From positions 1 to 32,128 of the forward strand of contig JBASNZ010000016.1 of NCBI GenBank assembly GCA_049657775.1: a stretch of DNA of 32,128 nucleotides. The letters run 5' to 3'. This document shows, piece after piece, positions 22,627 to 30,781 of the stretch. Source of the stretch: JBASNZ01 sp049657775. Lineage in GTDB: Bacteria; Actinomycetota; Coriobacteriia; Anaerosomatales; Anaerosomataceae. Each line of letters opens with the position of its first letter. Positions within the stretch are counted from its first letter, which is position 1. Position numbers and translations under genes: made by a program. The notes under the pieces were generated by a model, which was given only the letters and a program-made list of their open reading frames with translations, was not told the origin of the DNA and did no database searches.

Positions 22627-24867
22627 ATGAGCACCCTGCCTCCTGACCTCAATCCCGCGCAGCGCGACGCGGTCCTTGCAACCGAAGGCCCACTGCTGGT
22701 GCTTGCCGGCGCCGGCTCGGGCAAGACGCGTGTGCTCACCCATCGGATCGCCCACATCGTCGGCGACCTGGGCACGTCCCCGGCCGAGATCCTGGCCATC
22801 ACGTTCACCAACAAAGCCGCAGGCGAGATGCGCGAGCGGCTTGAGAAGCTGTGCGGCGCGTGCGTCCGCAGCATGTGGGTGATGACGTTCCACGCGTTTT
22901 GTGTGCGCATCCTCCGGGCCGAGGCGCACCGGCTGGGCTATGCGCGCCAGTTCACCATCTACGACGATGATGACACCAAGCGCATGATCTCCTCGGCCAT
23001 GACCGAGCTCGACATCGACCCCAAGCGCTTCCCGCCCAAGATGATCTCGGGGCGTATCTCCTCGGCCAAGAACGAGCTTGTAATGCCCGCGCAGTTCGCG
23101 GAGCGCGCGACCGCGCCGCCCGACAAGATGGCGGCAAGGGTCTACACGCTGTACCAGGAGCGGCTTCGGGCTGCGTGCGCGATGGACTTTGACGACCTGC
23201 TCGTCAACGCGTGGCGCGTATTCAGCGAGAACCCGGACGTGCTCGCGTTCTATCAGAACCGCTTCCGCTACATCCACGTGGACGAGTATCAGGACACCAA
23301 CCACGCACAGTATGAGATCGTGAACCTGCTCGCGGCGCGGCATCGCAACCTGATGGTGGTCGGCGACGACGACCAGTCGATCTACTCGTGGCGTGGCGCC
23401 GACATCCGCAACATCCTGGAGTTCGAGACCGACTATCCCGAGGCCACGGTCGTGCGCCTTGAGCAGAACTACCGCTCCACCGAGACCATCCTGGCCGCCG
23501 CCAACGCCGTGGTGGCCAACAACCGGGGCCGCAAGCCCAAGACGCTGTGGACTGCGAATGTGGGCGGCGAGGCGATCACACGGTACGTGGCCTCCGACGA
23601 GCGCGACGAGGCGCGGTTCGTGGCCGAGGAGACCGAGCGGCTGCTGCGCGAGGAGAAGCGCAGCTACGCCGACGTGGCGGTCTTCTACCGCACGAACGCG
23701 CAGTCGCGCGTGCTCGAGGACGTCTTCTTGCGGGCCGGCGTGCCGTATCGCCTGGTAGGTGGCACGCGCTTCTTCGAGCGCGCCGAGATCCGCGATGCCA
23801 TGGCGTGGCTGCGAGCGGTCGTGAACCCCGCCGACATCCAGTCGCTCAAGCGCGTCATGGACAAGCGGCCGGGCATCGGCAAGACCACGATCGACACCCT
23901 CGAGGCGCGAGCCTACGAGGAGAACATCACGCTTACCGAGGCGATCGAACGAGCGGCTGCCGAGGAGTGGATCGGCGGTGCGGCCCGCAAGCGGGTGGTC
24001 GACCTGGCGGAGACGCTCGAGGAGGCCCGTGCGGCCGGTGGCGAGAGCCTGCGCGAGCGCGTCGAGAACATCGTGAAGCGCTCGGGGCTGCTCTCGCAGC
24101 TTGCCGCCGAGGGTACCGACGAGGCTCGCGGGCGCAGCGAGAACATCGCGGAGTTCTTCGGCGTGGTGGATGAGTACGACGCTCAGCACCCCGAGCCCGA
24201 GCAGCGCACGCTCGAGGCGCTCCTTGAGTGGATCGCGCTCAGGAGCGACCTCGACCAGCTCGATGACGACGATCATGCCGTGACGCTGATGACGCTCCAC
24301 ACCGCAAAAGGCCTTGAGTTTCCCGTCGTGTTCCTGGTCGGCGTGGAGGACAGCATCCTGCCGCACGCGAACTCGATGTTCGATCCCCAGGGGTTGGAGG
24401 AGGAGCGGCGGCTCATGTACGTGGGTGTCACGCGCGCACGGGAGCGCCTGTACCTTACGCACGCGAACGTTCGCACCCTCTTTGGCAGCATGCAATCCAA
24501 CATGCCGAGCATGTTCATCGGTGAGATCCCCGAGGAGCACATGAAGACCGAGGGTGTGGGCTCGGCCGGTTTTGGCGCGTCGGCTCCTGGCCGTGGCCGG
24601 GGGGACCGAGGTGGCTCGATGCGGTGGAGCGGTGCCGCCACACGCTCGTCCGAACCGTCGGGTCGCGTGTTTGGAGGCGGCGCGCCCCGCGAACAGGTGG
24701 CCGAGGAGCGACTGGACCTGACCGGCGGCGATATCGTCGAGCACAAGACGTTCGGCCGGGGCACCGTTCTTGAGGTATCGGGCGACAAAGTGAGCGTGTC
24801 GTTCCCCGGTTTGGGGACGAAGAACCTGCTTCTGGGGTACGCTCCGATACGAAAGATAGACGGCTAG
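22627..24867 (+). CDS. pcrA: UvrD/PcrA-type superfamily 1A DNA helicase
   Basis: The product is 746 residues, a full-length 3'-5' helicase for nucleotide-excision repair and for clearing replication or transcription conflicts. Motifs in order are Q-motif LNPAQRDAVLATEGPLLVLA, P-loop AGAGSGKT (27-34), ITFTNKAAGEMRER, Walker B YIHVDEYQDTN, GDDDQSIYSWRGAD, EQNYRST, TLMTLHTAKGLEFPVVF and RRLMYVGVTRARERL. The C-terminal ~50 residues (GDIVEHKTFGRGTVLEVSGD to KIDG) form the Tudor-like domain that binds RNA polymerase in PcrA/UvrD. The stretch before it, about 630-695, is Gly/Arg/Ser-rich and probably a flexible linker. A pyrophosphatase gene follows after 30 bp. Confidence 0.97.
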   Translation: MSTLPPDLNPAQRDAVLATEGPLLVLAGAGSGKTRVLTHRIAHIVGDLGTSPAEILAITFTNKAAGEMRERLEKLCGACVRSMWVMTFHAFCVRILRAEAHRLGYARQFTIYDDDDTKRMISSAMTELDIDPKRFPPKMISGRISSAKNELVMPAQFAERATAPPDKMAARVYTLYQERLRAACAMDFDDLLVNAWRVFSENPDVLAFYQNRFRYIHVDEYQDTNHAQYEIVNLLAARHRNLMVVGDDDQSIYSWRGADIRNILEFETDYPEATVVRLEQNYRSTETILAAANAVVANNRGRKPKTLWTANVGGEAITRYVASDERDEARFVAEETERLLREEKRSYADVAVFYRTNAQSRVLEDVFLRAGVPYRLVGGTRFFERAEIRDAMAWLRAVVNPADIQSLKRVMDKRPGIGKTTIDTLEARAYEENITLTEAIERAAAEEWIGGAARKRVVDLAETLEEARAAGGESLRERVENIVKRSGLLSQLAAEGTDEARGRSENIAEFFGVVDEYDAQHPEPEQRTLEALLEWIALRSDLDQLDDDDHAVTLMTLHTAKGLEFPVVFLVGVEDSILPHANSMFDPQGLEEERRLMYVGVTRARERLYLTHANVRTLFGSMQSNMPSMFIGEIPEEHMKTEGVGSAGFGASAPGRGRGDRGGSMRWSGAATRSSEPSGRVFGGGAPREQVAEERLDLTGGDIVEHKTFGRGTVLEVSGDKVSVSFPGLGTKNLLLGYAPIRKIDG

Positions 24868-24897
24868 AGCGCAGAGAACCGAGGGAGGACGAGAGAG

Positions 24898-26523
24898 TTG
24901 GGCCCGGTACTCGTCTTCGGACACAAGAATCCCGATAACGACTCGATCTGCTCCGCGGTCGCGTACGCGCATCTCAAGAACCGCGCGGACCCCGAGAACG
25001 TGTACGTGCCGGCCCGCCTGGGCCCGGTACCCCCCGAGACCGCCTGGGTGTTCGAGCGCTTCGGCGTCGAGGTGCCCGAGGAGATCTCTCACGTATACGC
25101 GCGCGTGCGCGACGTCATGACCGAAGGCGCGGTGACCGTGGGTCCGGACGCGACCATGCTCGACGCGGGCAGACTCATGCGTCAGCACGATGTGCGGGCA
25201 TTGCCTGTTGTCGAGGATGGCCTGGTACGAGGGCTCATCAACGTGGCGATCCTTGCGGAACTCTACATCGATGAGACGGATGTCCGCGGTTTTCGCGCGA
25301 TGCCGGTATCGGTGGGCCATATCGCCAGCGCGCTCGGCGGTGAGGTGCTTGCGGGCGATCCGGCGATGCTCCTCTCGGCCGGGGTGCTTATCGGCGCTAT
25401 GGAGCCCGAGACGATGGTGACGTACATCGGGCATGGCGACACACTTATCGTGGGCGACCGGCGCAGGACGCAGCCGATGGCGCTTGAGGCGGGGGTGGCA
25501 TGCCTGGTGGTCACGGGCGGTTCCCGCCCGGATGCCGACGTACTCGCGCTCGCGCGGGAGCGTGGCGCCGCCGTTGTCGTGACCGATCACGACACGTTCG
25601 CCGCGGCGCGGCTCGTGAACCTCTCGCACCCGGTGGACGGGTTGATGGACACGTCCATGTTGCTTGTCGACGCCGACGCGCTCCTGTCCGAGGTGGTGGA
25701 GGACCTGGTCGACTCCCCGCATCGTGAGGCGGTCGTCGTCGATGACAACCGCGCACTGCTGGGGATGCTTACACGAACCAACCTGGCTCGCGGACTCAAG
25801 CGCCGCGTCATCTTAGTCGACCACAACGAACTGGCCCAGTCGGCACCCGGAGTGGAAGAGGCGGCGGTCGTTGAGATCGTCGACCATCACCGCGTAGGCG
25901 ACGTGCAGACCACCGCCCCGATCCTCTTCATGAACCTTCCGGTCGGCTCCACCGCGACGATCGTGGCCGAACGCTATCGTGAACTGGGGGTGGAGCCCCC
26001 CGAGGCGATGGCCGGTCTGCTGCTCTCGGCGGTGCTTACCGATACCGTCCTGCTCAAGTCGCCGACCGCCACCCAGCTGGACCGCGACGTCGTAGCGCGA
26101 CTTGCCGCGCGCGTGGGTGTGGATCCGACCGGGTTCGGGATGGAGATGTTCGGTGCGCGTTCGCGCGGACGCTCCGTTACGGTCGAAGAGATCGTGCGCA
26201 CCGACCTCAAGGAGTATCGCATCGGCGACGCCGTCATCGCGATCGGCCAGGTGGAGACGGTCGACGCTCATGAGATACTGAGCCGCGTGGACGAGGTACG
26301 CGCGTACATGGAATCGCTGCGCGAGGCCCGGGCCTACGATCTGGTGATGCTGATGGTCACCGACGTGGTACGCGAGGGAAGCGAGATCGTGGTGGTCGGA
26401 CGCACCCGACTTGCCGAGCGCGGACTGGGAGTGGATCTCTCATCGGGCAGCGCATGGATGGATGGCGTACTCTCGCGAAAGAAACAGATCGCCTCGCGCA
26501 TGTTCGAGGCGGTCGGGGGATAG
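24898..26523 (+). CDS. ppaC: CBS-DRTGG family II (Mn-dependent) inorganic pyrophosphatase
   Basis: The product is 541 residues that hydrolyse pyrophosphate, with built-in nucleotide regulation. The DHH catalytic domain is split. The N-terminal piece has GHKNPDNDSICSA with H9, D13 and D15. After the regulatory insert come DHNE (308-311), VDHH (328-331) and the DHHA2 part, with the substrate-binding SRKKQ at 526-530. The insert (~66-295) holds a first CBS motif (VMTEGAVTVGPDATMLDAGRLM), a DRTGG-like domain (~130-240) and a second CBS motif ending VVDDNRALLGMLTRTNLARG. In characterised enzymes of this type AMP/ADP inhibit and ATP or diadenosine polyphosphates activate. The TTG start at 24898 follows GGGAGGA at 24882-24888. 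Confidence 0.95.
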   Translation: MGPVLVFGHKNPDNDSICSAVAYAHLKNRADPENVYVPARLGPVPPETAWVFERFGVEVPEEISHVYARVRDVMTEGAVTVGPDATMLDAGRLMRQHDVRALPVVEDGLVRGLINVAILAELYIDETDVRGFRAMPVSVGHIASALGGEVLAGDPAMLLSAGVLIGAMEPETMVTYIGHGDTLIVGDRRRTQPMALEAGVACLVVTGGSRPDADVLALARERGAAVVVTDHDTFAAARLVNLSHPVDGLMDTSMLLVDADALLSEVVEDLVDSPHREAVVVDDNRALLGMLTRTNLARGLKRRVILVDHNELAQSAPGVEEAAVVEIVDHHRVGDVQTTAPILFMNLPVGSTATIVAERYRELGVEPPEAMAGLLLSAVLTDTVLLKSPTATQLDRDVVARLAARVGVDPTGFGMEMFGARSRGRSVTVEEIVRTDLKEYRIGDAVIAIGQVETVDAHEILSRVDEVRAYMESLREARAYDLVMLMVTDVVREGSEIVVVGRTRLAERGLGVDLSSGSAWMDGVLSRKKQIASRMFEAVGG

Positions 26524-26531
26524 GAGCGGCG

Positions 26532-27212
26532 ATGGCGCTGCGCGTGCGAGAGTCATGGCGTCGCGACCCGCGGTACGGCGCGCTCGTGATCGTCTTCGGC
26601 CTTGCACTGGCCGGGTTCATCGCGCTGGCCATCATGGCGACGCTCACGCCGTCGTTCGTGAGGCTGGACCGGGCCGTCTCTGGCGCCATCCGGTCGATCG
26701 CCAACCCGGTGATGGATCCGATCGCGGTGGGCTTCACGATTCTTGGTGGCGTGACCGCGATGTCGATACTCACGCTCGGCGGCGCTACGTGGCTATGGCT
26801 GCGGGGGCGCAGGGACGAAGCGATACTGTTCTTCACGACCGTCGCGTTCGGGAGTGCGCTTGGGCACGGACTCAAGCTGCTCGTGGGGCGAGCGCGCCCC
26901 GCTCTCGAGTTCGCGCGAATCTCCGTTCCCGACAGCTATAGCTTCCCGTCAGGCCACGCACTCGCAAGCTTCCTGTTCTTTGGGACGATCGTGTTCTTGC
27001 TCGTGACCGTGGAGCAGAAGGTGCCGCTCCGCCTCCGCGCTGTCGTGACCGCACTGTGCGTGCTCATCGCGGTCTCGATCTCTCTGTCGCGCGTCTATCT
27101 TGGGGTGCACTACCTGGGAGATGTCATCGGCGGGTGGCTTCTCGGCTCTGCCATCATGACTGCGACGGTCGGGTACTACGTCTTGCACACGAGCGGGCGA
27201 CTGACAGACTGA
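26532..27212 (+). CDS. PAP2-family membrane phosphatase
   Basis: The product is 226 residues from ATG 26532, chosen because AGGAG (26522-26526) lies just upstream and the longer frame would overlap the previous gene. About six membrane helices are predicted. The three catalytic motifs of the PAP2/BacA-independent lipid phosphatase family are complete: K115-x6-R122-P123 (KLLVGRARP), PSGH at 139-142, and S186-R187-x5-H193-x3-D197. Likely substrates are undecaprenyl pyrophosphate or phosphatidylglycerol phosphate; the sequence does not decide. It follows the pyrophosphatase gene by 8 bp and converges on phoR, with 2 bp between stop codons. Confidence 0.94.
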   Translation: MALRVRESWRRDPRYGALVIVFGLALAGFIALAIMATLTPSFVRLDRAVSGAIRSIANPVMDPIAVGFTILGGVTAMSILTLGGATWLWLRGRRDEAILFFTTVAFGSALGHGLKLLVGRARPALEFARISVPDSYSFPSGHALASFLFFGTIVFLLVTVEQKVPLRLRAVVTALCVLIAVSISLSRVYLGVHYLGDVIGGWLLGSAIMTATVGYYVLHTSGRLTD

Positions 27213-27214
27213 GG

Positions 27215-28978
27215 TCAGCGGGCGCGCGGCAAGCGGATGCGAAGCGACGTGCCTTTGCCAAGCGTCGATTCCACCGAGACCCCGCCGCCGGAGCGCTCCA
27301 CGACGTGCTTGACCAATGCGAGTCCGAGTCCGGTGCCCCCGCTGTCGCGCGAGCGGGCACGGTCCACGCGGTAGAAGCGCTCGAATACCCGGGGCAGATG
27401 CTCGGGCGGGATGCCGATGCCCGTGTCTGATACGGTCACGACTATCTCGGTCCCGGTGGCATCGAGGCGGACAGTGACGCCCCCACGTTCGGTGTAGGTG
27501 ACGGCGTTGGCGAGCGCGTTGTCCAGTGCGATGGCGATGTCGGTGGCGTCCGCCCGCGCATACGCATCGTGCCCCTCGACTCCCGAGAAGTCGCTCGCGA
27601 GCGCAAGTCCCTTGGCACCGGCCGCGCGCCGATGGGCTGACAGGGAGAGCTCGATCGCCTGGCGCATGTCCGTGACGCTGCCTGGCTCAGGTGCGGTCTC
27701 CAGCCTGGAGAGATCGAGCAGGTCCAGCACCAGGTGCCGGAGCCGGTCCGCTTCGTGCTCGATCTGGCCGAGGAAAGAGAGCGCCTGCTCGTGGTCGCCG
27801 TCGTCCTCGGCGCGGGCCGCGGACTGTGCGAGTAGCAGTATGCCCGCGGTTGGCGTTTTGAGCTCGTGGGACACATTGGTCACGAAGTCCCTGCGGACGG
27901 TGTCGAGTGTGACACGCTCCGTTATGTCCGAGACGATCACAAGCGTGGGGGCGCGCTCACCAGGAGCGTCGAGGGGGACGACCACCACGCGCAGCGAGCG
28001 CTGCAGCGGGTCGGGGTCAAGTTCGCGCACGACGGTGGAACCCATACCCAGGCCGGCCGAGATCGCGGCCACAAGGGACGCGGGGAGTGGTGTCGCGCGC
28101 AGGGGGAGGCCTCGCAGATCGCCTGGCGCGGCGCGAAACATCGTACCCGCGGCCTTGTTGGTCAGACGCACGGTGTCGCCCTCCAGGAGGAAGACCGCGT
28201 CGGTCAGACCGTCTAGGACGGCTCGAAGGCTGCGCTGCTCGCCTTCAAGGTCGGTGATGCGATCACGCATCTGGGTTCGCAGCTCGCCGAGTGCCGAGGA
28301 GAGTGGTCTGAGGGCCCCGGCCTCCACCGGCACGTCCGAGGAGAGGTCACCCGATGCCATGGCGCACGCCGCGTCGGCGAGACGCTCGACCGGGCGGGCG
28401 GTGGATGCGGCGACCCTGCTGCCCACGGCGAGTGCGATCGCAACCGCGATCGCCAGCAGGATCAGCCCGCTACGCCGTGCCGATGCCGAGAGTTGGCTGA
28501 TGCGCTCGAGCGACTCGGAGACGCGTACGACCGCTCGCCCGTCTCCGTAGGTCGCGGGCACGGCAACGTACATCTGCTCGACGTTTTGGGTGGCCGAAAG
28601 ACGGATGTCCCTCCCGATGCGCCCCGCGAGTGCCTCACGCACTTCCGGTCGGTCAGCGTGGTTCTCCATCGAGGCCGGGTCTTCGATACTGTCGACCAGG
28701 ACGGCGCCATCAGCGGCGACGAGCGTCAGTCGCAGGTCGGTTCCTTCGACCAATGCCGCAACGGTGTCCTCGGGGGAGCCGGTCGCGTCGGCCAGGACGA
28801 GAGCGCCCGCCTGGGCGACCGACTGTAGGTGGCTTTGCTGCTGTTCGATGACGGCATCAGTGAGGGGGCCATACAGGCTCCAGGCCCAGGCCGCGGCAAG
28901 GAGCGCAACCACGAGAACGTACCCGAGCGCCAGGCGCGCCCGGTACGATTCGGCCCAGCGCTTCGTTGAGTCTGTCAC
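27215..28978 (-). CDS. phoR: PhoR-type phosphate-sensing histidine kinase
   Basis: The product is 587 residues. Domains are transmembrane helix 1 (~17-37), an extracytoplasmic domain (~38-168), transmembrane helix 2 (~169-190), HAMP (~190-240), PAS (~250-350), HisKA with the phospho-acceptor H371 in NVSHELKTP (368-376), and HATPase with ALDNALANAVTYTERGG, SDTGIGIPPEHLPRVFERFY and GGTGLGLALVKHVVE. All autokinase motifs are intact. The GTG start at 28978 overlaps the phoB stop (GTGA), so kinase and regulator are co-translated. With divergent pstSCA next door, a phosphate-starvation function is strongly suggested. In such systems the Pst transporter and PhoU usually provide the signal; phoU is not within the window. 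Confidence 0.93.
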   Translation of the reverse strand: MTDSTKRWAESYRARLALGYVLVVALLAAAWAWSLYGPLTDAVIEQQQSHLQSVAQAGALVLADATGSPEDTVAALVEGTDLRLTLVAADGAVLVDSIEDPASMENHADRPEVREALAGRIGRDIRLSATQNVEQMYVAVPATYGDGRAVVRVSESLERISQLSASARRSGLILLAIAVAIALAVGSRVAASTARPVERLADAACAMASGDLSSDVPVEAGALRPLSSALGELRTQMRDRITDLEGEQRSLRAVLDGLTDAVFLLEGDTVRLTNKAAGTMFRAAPGDLRGLPLRATPLPASLVAAISAGLGMGSTVVRELDPDPLQRSLRVVVVPLDAPGERAPTLVIVSDITERVTLDTVRRDFVTNVSHELKTPTAGILLLAQSAARAEDDGDHEQALSFLGQIEHEADRLRHLVLDLLDLSRLETAPEPGSVTDMRQAIELSLSAHRRAAGAKGLALASDFSGVEGHDAYARADATDIAIALDNALANAVTYTERGGVTVRLDATGTEIVVTVSDTGIGIPPEHLPRVFERFYRVDRARSRDSGGTGLGLALVKHVVERSGGGVSVESTLGKGTSLRIRLPRAR

Positions 28979-29685
28979 GGCCCGTCAGCCTCCACCTTGG
29001 GTAGTGGCTCGAACCGGTAGCCCACGCCGTGCACCGTCTGAATGTACTCGTAGGCCGAAGGGTCCTCGATCGCCTGGCGCAGACGCCGTATATGTACGTC
29101 GATCGTACGCGAGGACGGCAGGAAGTCGTATCCCCAGACCTCGGTCGCAAGCCGCTGGCGTGACATCAGGGCCCCCTCGTTGGAGGCCAACGCCACAAGC
29201 AGCTGGAACTCCTTAAGGCGAAGCCGCGCCGGCTCGCCCGCCACGCTTACGCGCAGTTCACTGGGCTCGATGTGCAGGTCTCCGACGTCGATCACGGTGT
29301 TCGCCTGCAGGACCTGGCGTTCGCGCACCCGTCGCAGGTTCGCGCGTACCCGGGCGAGGAGCTCCTCCATCGAGAAGGGCTTGGTGATGTAGTCGTCCGC
29401 GCCCAAATCGAGCCCACGGACCTTGTCTCTGTCCTGGTCGAGTGCGGTGACCATGATGATCGCAACATCCGCATCCGTCTGGCGAAGGCGCTCGGCAAAC
29501 TCGTAGCCGTCGATGCCCGGCAGCATGAGATCGAGCAGAACCAGGTCGGGAGCCTCTCGTTGTGCGATCGCCAGGCCCTCTCCTCCATTGCCCGAGGCGA
29601 GCGTCTCAAAGCCGGCACGCTTGAGCGCGTACTGGACGGTCTGCCTGATGATCGGGTCGTCTTCCACAACGAGAACGCGCGCCAT
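28975..29685 (-). CDS. phoB: PhoB/RegX3-type response regulator
   Basis: The product is 236 residues of the OmpR/PhoB family. The receiver domain (1-~120) has acidic pocket E8-D9-D10, phospho-acceptor D52 in LVLLDLMLPGIDGYEF, T80-equivalent in MVTALDQ and K in DYITKPFSMEELLARVRANLRR. The winged-helix DNA-binding domain (~135-230) has LRLKEFQLLVALASNEGALMSR, RTIDVHIRRLRQAIEDP and VHGVGYRFE. ATG 29685 follows GAGAGGAG on the minus strand. It is the first gene of the phoB-phoR operon and is divergent from pstS. The shared ~200-bp region contains a Pho-box-like repeat, so PhoB probably controls both its own operon and pstSCA. Confidence 0.95.
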   Translation of the reverse strand: MARVLVVEDDPIIRQTVQYALKRAGFETLASGNGGEGLAIAQREAPDLVLLDLMLPGIDGYEFAERLRQTDADVAIIMVTALDQDRDKVRGLDLGADDYITKPFSMEELLARVRANLRRVRERQVLQANTVIDVGDLHIEPSELRVSVAGEPARLRLKEFQLLVALASNEGALMSRQRLATEVWGYDFLPSSRTIDVHIRRLRQAIEDPSAYEYIQTVHGVGYRFEPLPKVEADGP

Positions 29686-29749
29686 GCGGCTCCTCTCAGT
29701 GCCTGTTGTGTCCCCATTCTGGCAGCTTCGGCCGGCGTGCCATATGCAA

Positions 29750-29786
29750 TTAACAAACCTTTCACACTACATACCCGGAGTTTACA
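29750..29786. promoter_or_regulatory. Pho-box-like repeats between phoB and pstS
   Basis: TTAACA (29750-29755) and TTCACA (29761-29766) are 11 bp apart, the 6+5 spacing of PhoP/PhoB-type half-sites. A TTTACA at 29781-29786 may be a third, out-of-phase half-site or a -35 box. The AT-rich patch stands out in GC-rich surroundings and lies about 120-135 bp before pstS and 65 bp before phoB. A -10-like TAGTCT is at 29818-29823. Confidence 0.6.
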
Positions 29787-29830
29787 TCTGTGCAACCACT
29801 CGGGTCGTGGATGCTCCTAGTCTTGTCAGT

Positions 29831-29850
29831 GACCGGCACGGACGCCGGTC
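29831..29850 (+). other. Hairpin in the pstS leader
   Basis: GACCGGC (29831-29837) pairs with GCCGGTC (29844-29850) around a six-base loop. It lies just after the likely transcription start and 23 bases before the AAGGAG ribosome-binding site. A 5'-end stem of this kind often stabilises the mRNA. No T-tract follows. Confidence 0.4.
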
Positions 29851-29886
29851 CACGCGATTTGACTGTGAAGAAGAAGGAGCGGACCT

Positions 29887-30777
29887 GTGAATCTCAGGAA
29901 GTTCATGGCACTTGGTCTTATCGCCGCCCTGGCGTTCAGCGCGCTTGCGCTCGCTGGCTGTGGCGGCACCGGGACTACCGAGGAGCCGGCGGTTGAAGAG
30001 CCGGCGGCCGAGGAGTTGTCGGGCACGATCAACATCCAGGGCTCGGACACGCTGCTCAACGTGGCCACCGCCTGGAGCGAGGCATTCATGGATGCCAATC
30101 CTGGCGTCGACATCTCGGTGCAGGGTGGCGGCTCGGGCACCGGCATCGCGGCGCTGCTCAACGGCACCGTGGACTTTGCCAACGCCTCGCGTGGGATCAA
30201 GGACGAGGAGATCACCGAAGCACAGAGCAAGGGCATCGACCCCGTTGAGCACAAGGTCGCGATCGACGGTATCGCCGTTGTCGTGAACCCGGCCAACGGC
30301 GTCGAGGCGCTCACGATCGAGCAGCTCGGCAAGATCTTCCGCGGCGAGATCAAGAACTGGTCCGAAGTCGGCGGCGCCGACATGGAGATCGTGCTGCTCT
30401 CGCGCGACAGCTCCTCGGGCACGTACGAGTACTTCAAGGAGGCCGTGGTAGCCAACGAGGACGAGAACGCCGAGTACGCCGCGTCGGCCAAGCTCCTCCC
30501 GTCCAACCAGGGCATCGCCGATGAGGTCAAGGCGAATGAGGCCGGAATCGGCTACATCGGTCTTGGCTATGTGACTCCCGACGTCAAGGTCGTCGCCATC
30601 GATGGCGTGGAGGCCTCGGTCGAGACTGCCGCGGACGGGACGTACCCGATCAGCCGCTACCTGTACATGTACAGCAACGGCGAGGTCGACGGCGTGATGA
30701 AGGCTTACCTCGACTGGATCCTCGGCCCCGAGGGTCAGCAGTTGGTCGAGGACGAGGGCTTCGTGCCGCTGCCGTAA
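29887..30777 (+). CDS. pstS: Phosphate-binding lipoprotein PstS
   Basis: The product is 296 residues. A lipoprotein signal peptide ends in LALAGC, with C25 as the lipidated residue, followed by a Thr/Glu/Pro-rich tether. The mature protein starts TINIQGSDTLLNVATAWSEAF and contains SVQGGGSGTGIAAL, ASRGIKDEE and LLSRDSSSGTYEYF. These are the phosphate-contacting loops of PstS (the GSGTG and SGT serines and the conserved Arg-Asp). It delivers phosphate to the PstC-PstA channel. The GTG start at 29887 follows AAGGAG (29874-29879). It is the first gene of pstSC(A), divergent from phoB. Confidence 0.97.
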   Translation: MNLRKFMALGLIAALAFSALALAGCGGTGTTEEPAVEEPAAEELSGTINIQGSDTLLNVATAWSEAFMDANPGVDISVQGGGSGTGIAALLNGTVDFANASRGIKDEEITEAQSKGIDPVEHKVAIDGIAVVVNPANGVEALTIEQLGKIFRGEIKNWSEVGGADMEIVLLSRDSSSGTYEYFKEAVVANEDENAEYAASAKLLPSNQGIADEVKANEAGIGYIGLGYVTPDVKVVAIDGVEASVETAADGTYPISRYLYMYSNGEVDGVMKAYLDWILGPEGQQLVEDEGFVPLP

Positions 30778-30781
30778 CCAG

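Noticed and set aside
22588..25722. A 1044-codon open frame on the minus strand, antisense to pcrA and the pyrophosphatase
   Set aside because: It is His/Arg/Leu/Val-rich with no domain, start signal or plausible composition. It mirrors two certain genes on the + strand. Long antisense frames are expected in GC-rich DNA with strong third-position GC.
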